Source: Opitutaceae bacterium (GTDB lineage: Bacteria; Verrucomicrobiota; Verrucomicrobiia; Opitutales; Opitutaceae). Taken from it: a stretch of DNA of 11,940 bases. The stretch covers positions 1 through 11,940 of the forward strand of contig RGAX01000074.1 of assembly GCA_009919985.1 (NCBI GenBank), in the 5' to 3' direction. Both the position numbers and the translations under genes were made by a program. The notes below the pieces were generated by a model. The model did no database searches and was not told the origin of the DNA. It saw only the letters and a program-made list of their open reading frames with translations. Positions 6,309-11,940 of this stretch are shown piece by piece (the stretch's first letter is position 1; each line of letters starts with the position of its first letter).

Positions 6309-7538
6309 TTATTTTTTCAGCGCCGTGGCGATGCGTTGAAGGGCGGTCTCGACGTTGGCGCGCGAGTTGAAGGCGCTGATACGCACGTGGCCTTCGCCGC
6401 ATTTGCCAAAGCCGGCGCCAGGGGTGCAGACGACTTGGGCGTTGTTTAGCAAGAGGTCAAAGAATTCCCAGGAATCGCGGCCGGTGTTGACCCAGATGTA
6501 GGGAGCGTTGTCGCCACCGACGCAGCTAAGGCCGAGTTGGTTGACGGCGGTGCGGATGAGTGCGGCGTTGGCGAGGTAGAAGTCGGTCATGGCTTTGACC
6601 TGGGCTTTGCCTTCGGGCGTGTAGATCGCGGCGGCGGCTTTCTGGATCGGGTAGGCGACACCGTTGAACTTCGTGGTATGTCGGCGATTCCATAGCGCGT
6701 GCACGGAATGGGTTTTGCCGGCGAGGTCGTAGGCGACGAGGGTCTTAGGAATGACGGTATAGGCGCAGCGGGTGCCGGTGAAGCCGGCGGTTTTGGAGAA
6801 GCTGCGAAACTCGATGGCGACGTCGCGCGCGCCGGGGATTTCGTAGATCGAGTGAGGGATCTGCGGGTCGCGGATGTAGGCCTCGTAGGCGGAGTCGAAG
6901 AGGATGATGGCGTTGTTGGCCTTGGCGTAGGCGACCCAAGCGGTGAGTTGCGCGCGCGTGGCGACGGCGCCGGTGGGGTTGTTGGGGAAACAGAGATAGA
7001 TAAGGTCGGTCGCGTTGCTCGGGATGGCGGGCACGTAGCCGTTGGCCGGCGTGCAATCGAGGTAGGTGATGCCGGCGTAGCGGCCGTCAATGTTGGGGCC
7101 GGTGCGGCCGGCCATTACGTTGGTGTCGATGTAGACGGGGTAAACGGGATCGGGGATGGCGAGTTTCAAGCCCTCGGTGGCGAAGATTTCCTGAATGTTG
7201 CCGCAATCGCACTTGGAGCCGTCGGAGATAAAAACCTCGTCGGCGTCGATAGCGCAGCCGCGGGCGGCGTAATCGTGTTGGGCGACGGCTTCGCGCAGAA
7301 AGGCGTAGCCTTGCTCAGGGCCGTAGCCTTTGAAGGTGGCGCGCACGGCCATCTCGTCGGTGGCGGCGTGGAGCGCGGCGGTACAGACGGCGGGAAGGGG
7401 CTCGGTGACGTCGCCGATGCCGAGGCGGATTACCGGTTTATCAGGGTGCGCGGCGACGTAGGCGCTGACACGCTTGGCGATGTCTGCGAAAAGGTAGGAG
7501 GCTTTGAGCTTGGTGTAGTTTTCGTTGATGCGGATCAT
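6309..7538 (-). CDS. dapL: LL-diaminopimelate aminotransferase
   Basis: This is a 409-residue PLP-dependent fold-type I aminotransferase. DapL converts L-tetrahydrodipicolinate and glutamate directly to LL-2,6-diaminopimelate and 2-oxoglutarate, bypassing the acylated intermediates, and so feeds lysine and peptidoglycan synthesis in the cytoplasm. Family signatures are clear: MIRINENYTKLKASYLF at the N-terminus, IRLGIGDVTEPLP, the SDGSKCDCGNIQEIF block, CFPNNPTGA (Asn187), FDSAYEAYI with Asp215 for the PLP ring nitrogen, and SFSKTAGFTGTRCAY with Lys249 as the Schiff-base lysine. The length matches the usual 405-415 residues. DapL is typical of chlamydiae, verrucomicrobia, some other bacteria and plants, which supports the organism guess. 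The ATG at 7538 fits the family N-terminus exactly. No Shine-Dalgarno is visible. The gene stands alone, divergent from the panC homologue. Confidence 0.97.
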   Translation of the reverse strand: MIRINENYTKLKASYLFADIAKRVSAYVAAHPDKPVIRLGIGDVTEPLPAVCTAALHAATDEMAVRATFKGYGPEQGYAFLREAVAQHDYAARGCAIDADEVFISDGSKCDCGNIQEIFATEGLKLAIPDPVYPVYIDTNVMAGRTGPNIDGRYAGITYLDCTPANGYVPAIPSNATDLIYLCFPNNPTGAVATRAQLTAWVAYAKANNAIILFDSAYEAYIRDPQIPHSIYEIPGARDVAIEFRSFSKTAGFTGTRCAYTVIPKTLVAYDLAGKTHSVHALWNRRHTTKFNGVAYPIQKAAAAIYTPEGKAQVKAMTDFYLANAALIRTAVNQLGLSCVGGDNAPYIWVNTGRDSWEFFDLLLNNAQVVCTPGAGFGKCGEGHVRISAFNSRANVETALQRIATALKK

Positions 7539-7598
7539 GGTACGGGTCGGTAAAAAATTTTTAGGAGTTTGCAGAAGAAGGCTTGCTGAGTTGAGGCG

Positions 7599-7637
7599 AA
7601 AAACTTGAACAAACGCGGCGAGCCGAGTTTGTTCAAG
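7599..7637 (-). promoter_or_regulatory. Perfect 11-bp palindrome with flanking T-run (minus strand) in the dapL-panC intergenic region
   Basis: CTTGAACAAAC (7604-7614) and GTTTGTTCAAG (7627-7637) are perfect inverted repeats separated by 12 bases, which can themselves add 3-4 GC pairs. Read on the minus strand, the hairpin runs straight into TTTTT (7603-7599), so it has the shape of an intrinsic terminator pointing at dapL. In that case it would shield dapL from antisense transcription out of panC. It could instead be an operator for a dimeric regulator, or a 5'-leader hairpin of panC, which starts 28 bp further on. The structure is seen directly; the role is inference. Confidence 0.5.
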
Positions 7638-7665
7638 CCCGACTTAGTCCAAATCGGCATACCCA

Positions 7666-8508
7666 ATGAAGATAATCGAATCCGTTACTGAGATGATTGT
7701 TGAGGTTGCGGCATGGCGCGCGGCCGGCAAGACCCTGGCGCTCGTGCCCACGATGGGGGCGCTTCATGCCGGCCAGGTCGCAATGATCCGCACGGCTAAG
7801 GCGCGAGCAGATATGGTCGTGGTTTCCATTTTCTTGAATCCGCTGCAGTTCGGTCCTAACGAGCGAATCGAGAACTATCCGCGTACGCCGGTCGAAGATC
7901 TCGCGCTTTGTGAAACCTGCGGGGCCGATGTGGTTTTTATGCCGAAACCGGAGGTGATATTGCCGCGCGGCCATGCGACGTTCGTCAGCGAGGAAGCGAC
8001 GAGTAAGCCGTTGTGCGGGGCTTCGCGGCCGGGGCATTTTCGAGCGGTGACCACGGTCATGGCAAAATTGTTTAATATCGTCCGGCCGCACGCGGTTTTC
8101 TTTGGACAAAAAACGGCGCAACGGGCCGCCGTGGTGCGCCGCATGGCCGAGGAGTTGAATTTTTCCGTGGAGATCGTGGTGGTGCCGACGGTGCGCGAAG
8201 CCGATGGCCTCGCGGCGGGCGTGCCTAATCGCGAGTTCACCCCCAGCCAACGCCTGGAGGCGCTCGCTCTCAGCAAGGCGCTCAAACGCGCCAAAGAAAT
8301 GGCCGATAGCGGCGTACGTAGTCCCGATCGCTTGATCGCCGAGGCGACGCATATTATGGGACAACATCGTCGGGTCAGGGTGATTTACGTCGCCATCGTC
8401 GATTCCCAGACGATGGAGACTTTGCGCGAAGTCATCCCGGGTCGGAGTTTGTTAGCCATCTCCGCATGGATCGATGAAGTGCGCTTGATCGACAACGTCG
8501 AGCTGTGA
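7666..8508 (+). CDS. Pantothenate synthetase (PanC) homologue with altered active-site motifs
   Basis: This is a 280-residue protein homologous along its whole length to pantothenate synthetase, which joins pantoate and beta-alanine through a pantoyl-adenylate. Family landmarks are VPTMGALHAG (27-36), VSIFLNPLQFGPNE (53-66), YPRTPVEDLALCE, CGASRPGHFRAVTTVMAKLFNIV (117-139), FSVEIVVVPTVREADGLA and the C-terminal YVAIVD. However, key residues of the nucleotide site differ. The HxGH motif is HAGQ (Gln37 for the second His). The usual GEKDYQQL is GQKTAQRA (148-154 region), losing the Asp, Tyr and second Gln. The usual AMSSRN is AAGVPN (183-188), losing both Ser and the Arg. Met30, His34, Asn58 and Gln61 are kept. 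The frame is intact and the length normal, so it is not a simple pseudogene. It may be a pseudoenzyme or have a new role, so I do not assign the symbol panC. The start ATG has no Shine-Dalgarno. Confidence 0.88.
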   Translation: MKIIESVTEMIVEVAAWRAAGKTLALVPTMGALHAGQVAMIRTAKARADMVVVSIFLNPLQFGPNERIENYPRTPVEDLALCETCGADVVFMPKPEVILPRGHATFVSEEATSKPLCGASRPGHFRAVTTVMAKLFNIVRPHAVFFGQKTAQRAAVVRRMAEELNFSVEIVVVPTVREADGLAAGVPNREFTPSQRLEALALSKALKRAKEMADSGVRSPDRLIAEATHIMGQHRRVRVIYVAIVDSQTMETLREVIPGRSLLAISAWIDEVRLIDNVEL

Positions 8509-8534
8509 GGCGCCAATCCGGAAAAGGGGCGGAT

Positions 8535-8573
8535 TGAGAGATTTTGGTGGAATCTCGCACTATCTCTCATTTT
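8535..8573 (+). promoter_or_regulatory. Inverted repeat in the leader before the class II aldolase gene
   Basis: In the 79-bp gap after the PanC homologue, TGAGAGAT (8535-8542) is perfectly complementary to ATCTCTCA (8562-8569) across a 19-base loop, followed by TTTT (8570-8573). Overlapping alternatives exist: GAGATT/AATCTC (about 8538-8556), and just upstream AATCCG/CGGATT around a 9-base loop (near 8515-8535). The overlapping pairings could be mutually exclusive, as in an attenuator, or the last hairpin could be a weak terminator. The repeats are seen; the function is inference. Confidence 0.4.
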
Positions 8574-8587
8574 ACTGTCGCCTCTTC

Positions 8588-9370
8588 ATGGCCGCGAAAT
8601 CCTCATCTGTTCCTGCTCCTGATCCGCTCGCCCGGTTGCTCGAACTCTCGCACCAACTCGGTCGCGAGGAGCGCAAGCTGGCCATCCTCGGCGAAGGCAA
8701 CACCTCGACCCGCCTTGGCGCAGATACGTTTTTGGTCAAAGCCAGCGGCTCGAATCTCGCGACCCTCGCTCCGGTCGGCGTGGCGTCATGTCGGTTTGAA
8801 CCGCTCGTTTCGCTGCTAGACGAAAAAGGTCTCGCTGACGCCGCGGTGGATGAACGCTTACTGGCTGCGCGCGTGGATCCCGCGGGCAAAAAACCTTCGG
8901 TCGAAGCGATGTTTCACGCGTGGCTCCTCACGTTGCCGGGGGTAAGTTTTGTCGGTCACACGCACCCGATTGCAGTGAATTCGATCCTGTGCACCCCGCA
9001 CGCGAAGAGCTTCGCCACGCGCCGACTTTGCCCGGACGAGATCGTGTGCTGCGGGACGGAATTCGTGCTCGTGCCTTACGTCGATCCCGGTCTGAAACTC
9101 GCGCAGGCGATCCGCTGCAGCGTCCTCGCTTACGTGAAACGTCTCGCTCGTGCCCCGCGCGTGATCCTTCTAGAAAATCACGGCCTGATTGCACTTGGCG
9201 GTACGCCCGAGGCGGTGTTAGCGGCTACATTGATGGCCGTAAAAGCGGCAGAAATTTACGCAGGTGCCGTCGCGCTCGGTGCGCCGCGTTTCCTGTCCGG
9301 CGCGGTGGCGGCGCGCATTGCGGGTCGGCCCGATGAACTCTACCGCGAAAAAATGCTCGGACTCCGTTAA
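8588..9370 (+). CDS. Class II aldolase/adducin family protein (fuculose-phosphate aldolase-like)
   Basis: This is a 260-residue zinc-dependent class II aldolase of the fuculose-1-phosphate/ribulose-5-phosphate epimerase-like fold, acting in the cytoplasm on a sugar phosphate. The phosphate-binding loop GEGNTSTR (35-42) and KASGSNL (51-57) are present. PSVEAMFH carries the catalytic-type Glu106. GHTHP gives zinc ligands His124 and His126, and ENHGLIALG gives the third ligand, His198. With all of these intact the protein should be active. Its substrate is unknown; L-fuculose- or L-rhamnulose-1-phosphate cleavage to dihydroxyacetone phosphate and lactaldehyde is a reasonable guess because of the neighbour downstream. 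The ATG at 8588 was chosen; the open frame goes back to a TTG at 8534, but those 18 residues lie in the structured leader and look unlike the family. It is followed after 26 bp by the fused aldolase/dehydrogenase gene, so the two are likely co-transcribed. Confidence 0.9.
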   Translation: MAAKSSSVPAPDPLARLLELSHQLGREERKLAILGEGNTSTRLGADTFLVKASGSNLATLAPVGVASCRFEPLVSLLDEKGLADAAVDERLLAARVDPAGKKPSVEAMFHAWLLTLPGVSFVGHTHPIAVNSILCTPHAKSFATRRLCPDEIVCCGTEFVLVPYVDPGLKLAQAIRCSVLAYVKRLARAPRVILLENHGLIALGGTPEAVLAATLMAVKAAEIYAGAVALGAPRFLSGAVAARIAGRPDELYREKMLGLR

Positions 9371-9396
9371 ACTCATCCCCTCTTTTTTAAACCTCC

Positions 9397-11589
9397 ATGA
9401 AATCCTATAAATTCGTGAACTTCCTCTGGGACGACGCCAAAGCTGCCGCGCTCGATCCCGTCGGCCGCCTTGTCTATCGCTCCAACATTCTCGGCAGTGA
9501 CCAACGCATCACCAACACTGGTGGCGGCAATACCTCGTCTAAAATTTCCGAGAAAGATCCGCTTACCGGCCAGCCTACGGAAGTACTCTGGGTCAAAGGT
9601 TCCGGCGGCGATCTTCGCACCAGCACGCGCGAAAATTTCTCCTCTCTTTATCAGCAAAAATTGCTCGATATGCAGCAGCTCTATGCCGCCCGCCCCGACA
9701 AGGGCCTGAAGGCTCCCGCCGAAGACGACATGGTCGGCATGCAAGCACACGCCACGTTCAACCTCAACCCCCGCGCATCCTCGATCGACACCCCGCTGCA
9801 CAGTTTTCTGCCCGCGAAATTTGTCGATCATATGCACCCCAACGCGATCATCTCGATCGCGGCTTCTAAGCACTGCGAAAAACTCACGCAGGAAATTTTC
9901 GGCGGCGAGATGGCCTACGTGCCCTGGATGCGTCCTGGTTTCGAGCTCGGCCTCGCGATGCAGGCCATCGTCCAAAAAAATCCGAAGGTAAAATCCATCA
10001 TGATGGGCCAACACGGTTTCATTTCTTGGGATAACGAAGAAAAAGCCTGCTACACTTACACGCTCGATTGCATCGAGAAAGCCTCCGCCTTCATCGAGGC
10101 CAAATATCAAGCCAAAGGCGGCGACGCCGCGGCCTTCGGCGGCGCTAAATACGCCACGCTCACGCCCGAGCAACGTCGCGCGACCTTCGCCGCGATTCTT
10201 CCGTGGTTCCGCGGCCAAGTTTCCAAGGCCAAGCGCCTCATTGGTACCGTGCAGGATGACGAAAAAATCCTGCGTTTCGTGAATTCCAAAGACGCCGCCC
10301 GTCTCGCCGAACTCGGCACGAGCTGCCCCGACCATTTCCTCCGCACGAAGATCAAGCCACTCTACGTCGACTGGAATCCGCAGGCCGAAGACACCGCCGC
10401 GCTAAAGCAAAAACTCGCCGCCGGTCTCGAGGCTTACCGCAAGGACTACGCCGCGTATTACACCAAGTGTAAACACGCCAACTCGCCGGCGATGCGCGAC
10501 CCGAATCCAACGGTCGTTCTCATTCCTGGCGTCGGTTTGATCGCTTGGGGCAAAGACAAATCCGAGAGTCGCGTTACCGCCGAATTTTATACCTGCGCGG
10601 TTGAAGTCATGCGCGGCGCCGAGGCGATCGACACCTATATCGCACTCTCGCAGCAGGAAGCCTTCGACATCGAATACTGGCTCTTGGAAGAAGCAAAATT
10701 GAAGCGCATGCCCGCCGAGAAAGAGCTCGCGCGCCAAGTCGTCATCGTCGTCGGCGCCGGCTCCGGCATCGGTAAAGAAACCGCGCACCGCATCGTCAAA
10801 GAGGGCGCTCACATTGTGTGCGTCGATATGAAGATCGAGACGGCGCAAGCCACGGCCAAAGAGATCACCGACAAATATGGCGTCGGTATCGGCGTCGCCG
10901 GTTCCGGACTTTCGGCCTGCGGTCCCGCGCTCGGTCTTGCGGCCAACATCGTTGATCGCGCCAGCGTGCGCGCTATGCTCGACGATGTTGCGCTCGCTTA
11001 TGGCGGCTTTGACTCGATCTGCGTCACCGCCGGCGTCTTCTGGCCGAGTGATACCACCGGCCACATCCCCGACGACAAGTGGGCGTTCACCTTTGGCGTC
11101 AACGTTACCGGCAGCTACATCGTCGGCGACGAAGCGCTCAAGACCTGGAAAGAACAGGGTCTCAAGGGTCAGCTCGTGCTCACGACTTCGGCCAATGCCG
11201 CCGTCGCAAAAAAGGGTTCGCTTGCCTACGACTGCTCAAAGGCCGCCGCCAATCATCTCGTGCGTGAACTCGCCATGGAACTCGCGCCGCTGGTGCGTGT
11301 GAACGGCGTCGCTCCCGCTACCGTCGTGCAAGGCTCCGCGATGTTCCCGCGTGATCGTGTCATTGGCTCACTCGCGAAATACAACATTCCTTATAAGGAC
11401 GACGAAGCGACCGATTCCCTCGTCTCGAAACTGGCTCAGTTTTACGCCGACCGAACGCTCACGAAAGCGCCGATCACGCCCGCCGACCAAGCGGAAGCGT
11501 ATTTCCTTCTCGTGTCGCAGCGCCTCAGCAAAACTACCGGCCAGATCGTCACCGTCGACGGCGGCTTGCACGAAGCGTTCCTGCGCTGA
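9397..11589 (+). CDS. rhaEW: Bifunctional rhamnulose-1-phosphate aldolase / short-chain dehydrogenase
   Basis: This is a 730-residue two-domain cytoplasmic enzyme of the RhaEW/YuxG type (class II aldolase fused to lactaldehyde dehydrogenase). Residues about 1-430 form the aldolase domain: TGGGNTSSK (41-49), VKGSGGDLR (66-74), DHMHPNAI with zinc ligands His145 and His147, and GQHGFISW with His206. Residues about 445-730 form a short-chain dehydrogenase: VVGAGSGIGKE (nucleotide-binding glycines 453, 457, 459), VTAGV in place of the usual NAG, catalytic Ser598, Tyr611 and Lys615 (YDCSK), and the C-terminal GQIVTVDGG. The expected reactions are L-rhamnulose-1-phosphate (or L-fuculose-1-phosphate) to dihydroxyacetone phosphate plus L-lactaldehyde, then NAD-linked oxidation to L-lactate. 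No isomerase or kinase of the pathway is in the window. The gene ends in a strong terminator. Its codons are strongly C-ending, which could mean high expression. No Shine-Dalgarno precedes the ATG. Confidence 0.95.
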   Translation: MKSYKFVNFLWDDAKAAALDPVGRLVYRSNILGSDQRITNTGGGNTSSKISEKDPLTGQPTEVLWVKGSGGDLRTSTRENFSSLYQQKLLDMQQLYAARPDKGLKAPAEDDMVGMQAHATFNLNPRASSIDTPLHSFLPAKFVDHMHPNAIISIAASKHCEKLTQEIFGGEMAYVPWMRPGFELGLAMQAIVQKNPKVKSIMMGQHGFISWDNEEKACYTYTLDCIEKASAFIEAKYQAKGGDAAAFGGAKYATLTPEQRRATFAAILPWFRGQVSKAKRLIGTVQDDEKILRFVNSKDAARLAELGTSCPDHFLRTKIKPLYVDWNPQAEDTAALKQKLAAGLEAYRKDYAAYYTKCKHANSPAMRDPNPTVVLIPGVGLIAWGKDKSESRVTAEFYTCAVEVMRGAEAIDTYIALSQQEAFDIEYWLLEEAKLKRMPAEKELARQVVIVVGAGSGIGKETAHRIVKEGAHIVCVDMKIETAQATAKEITDKYGVGIGVAGSGLSACGPALGLAANIVDRASVRAMLDDVALAYGGFDSICVTAGVFWPSDTTGHIPDDKWAFTFGVNVTGSYIVGDEALKTWKEQGLKGQLVLTTSANAAVAKKGSLAYDCSKAAANHLVRELAMELAPLVRVNGVAPATVVQGSAMFPRDRVIGSLAKYNIPYKDDEATDSLVSKLAQFYADRTLTKAPITPADQAEAYFLLVSQRLSKTTGQIVTVDGGLHEAFLR

Positions 11590-11613
11590 GCACGGTTAAT
11601 TTCGTTTTGCTCA

Positions 11614-11640
11614 AGCCCCGGCTCCGGCCGGGGCTTTTTT
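11614..11640 (+). terminator. Intrinsic terminator after the aldolase/dehydrogenase gene
   Basis: AGCCCCGGC (11614-11622) and GCCGGGGCT (11627-11635) form a perfect 9-bp GC-rich stem around the tetraloop TCCG, extendable by one A-T pair. It runs into TTTTTT (11635-11640). It lies 24 bp after the stop codon and separates this unit from the metallopeptidase gene. Confidence 0.92.
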
Positions 11641-11700
11641 CTGCACTACAGCTGGCAATAACGGGCTTGCACGGCGCGTAGGCCAGAGAAAGTTTGACCC

Positions 11701-11940
11701 ATGCAAACTATCGCCCGCTCGGCCCAAGCCGCCTTTGTCCTCGCGTTGACCGCTCTGGCTCACGCTGAAATCAATCCGAAGAATTTCGATCCCGAAATTC
11801 GTCCGCAGGACGATTTCTACCGGTACGCGAATGGGGCGTGGTTGAAAAATAACCCCGTTCCCGCCGAAGAAAGCCGCTGGGGCGGGTTCTCTGTTCTCCA
11901 GGAAGATAATCAAAAGAATCTTCACACTATTCTGGAGCGC
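11701..11940 (+). CDS. M13 family (neprilysin/PepO-like) metallopeptidase, N-terminal part (runs off right edge)
   Basis: Only the first 80 codons are present; the frame is open to the window edge. Residues 1-22 (MQTIARSAQAAFVLALTALA, then HA) form a Sec signal peptide with probable cleavage after Ala22. Residues 30-61 contain the hallmark N-terminal block of M13 peptidases: IRPQDDFYRYANGAWLKNN, then PVPAEESRWGGF and a helical LQEDNQKNLHTILE. The HExxH zinc site and the rest of the roughly 670-residue enzyme lie outside the window, so catalytic competence cannot be judged. The product is expected in the periplasm or at the cell surface, degrading peptides. A weak purine patch (AGAGAAAG) lies about 9 bases before the ATG. 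The gene is separated from the upstream unit by a strong terminator, so it has its own promoter. Confidence 0.88.
   Translation, partial: MQTIARSAQAAFVLALTALAHAEINPKNFDPEIRPQDDFYRYANGAWLKNNPVPAEESRWGGFSVLQEDNQKNLHTILER

Noticed and set aside
6699..7553. Long open frame on the plus strand (284 codons, very Gly/Val/Asp rich)
   Set aside because: It is antisense to dapL, which has all its catalytic residues. The Gly/Val/Asp-rich repetitive composition is the typical mirror of C-ending codons.
7604..7633. TTGAAC / TTTGTT as a -35/-10 promoter for the PanC homologue
   Set aside because: The spacing is 17 bp but the -10 matches consensus at only 2 of 6 positions, and both elements fall inside the palindrome arms.
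7633..8367. Minus-strand frame of 244 codons
   Set aside because: It is opposite the PanC homologue, has no domain, and is His/Arg-rich as antisense frames usually are. Its 3' end falls in the palindrome region, but nothing supports a gene.
9373..10335. Long open frame on the minus strand (320 codons)
   Set aside because: It lies wholly opposite rhaEW, whose aldolase motifs are intact. The product has no recognisable domain and its composition mirrors the sense codons, as expected from high-GC shadow frames.
10402..11064. Minus-strand frame of 220 codons
   Set aside because: It is antisense to the aldolase-dehydrogenase junction of rhaEW, with no homology that I recognise.
1..11940. tRNA, rRNA, CRISPR array, insertion sequence or phage genes
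   Set aside because: I looked and saw no tRNA-like cloverleaf, regularly spaced repeats, transposase motifs or terminal inverted repeats. The content is ordinary chromosomal genes.

Overview
The window (about 58-60% GC by eye, not counted) reads as a chromosomal stretch of a Gram-negative bacterium, most likely of the PVC group and probably Verrucomicrobiota (Opitutaceae-like). This placement is inference. It rests on an LL-diaminopimelate aminotransferase (DapL), an MCE-type lipid transport operon with a lipoprotein (so an outer membrane), a fused rhamnulose-phosphate aldolase/dehydrogenase, and almost no Shine-Dalgarno sequences ahead of the genes.

Layout. Positions 1-1300 (minus) hold the N-terminal part of a RecD2-type helicase that runs off the left edge. 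Divergent from it, 1383-1850 (plus) encodes a small DUF2721-like membrane protein, whose 3' end overlaps by 11 bp the convergent HAD phosphatase at 1840-2481 (minus). Divergent from the phosphatase, 2570-6204 (plus) is a four-gene MCE/Mla transporter operon: STAS-MlaE permease, MlaF ATPase, MlaD-type MCE protein and a PqiC/ABC_trans_aux lipoprotein. It should work as one envelope machine: MlaE and MlaF form the inner-membrane ABC core, MlaD is a membrane-anchored lipid-binding ring, and the lipoprotein probably supplies the outer-membrane side. Next comes a tail-to-tail terminator pair and then dapL (6309-7538, minus) for lysine and peptidoglycan biosynthesis.

From 7666 rightwards on the plus strand lie a PanC homologue, a small class II aldolase, and a 730-residue RhaD-type aldolase fused to a short-chain dehydrogenase, closed by a strong terminator at 11614-11640. 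The last two point to deoxysugar-phosphate (rhamnose/fucose) breakdown to lactaldehyde and lactate. The right edge holds the first 80 codons of an exported M13 (neprilysin/PepO-like) metallopeptidase.

The most unusual item is the PanC homologue. It keeps the PanC fold signatures and several pantoate-side residues, but it has lost the second His of the HxGH motif, the KDYQQ block and the SSR block. This suggests a pseudoenzyme or a protein with a changed function. Other points are a perfect 11-bp palindrome between dapL and the panC homologue, the tail-to-tail terminators, and the SD-less leaders. I saw no mobile element, CRISPR array, tRNA or rRNA. No non-coding stretch exceeds about 130 bp.
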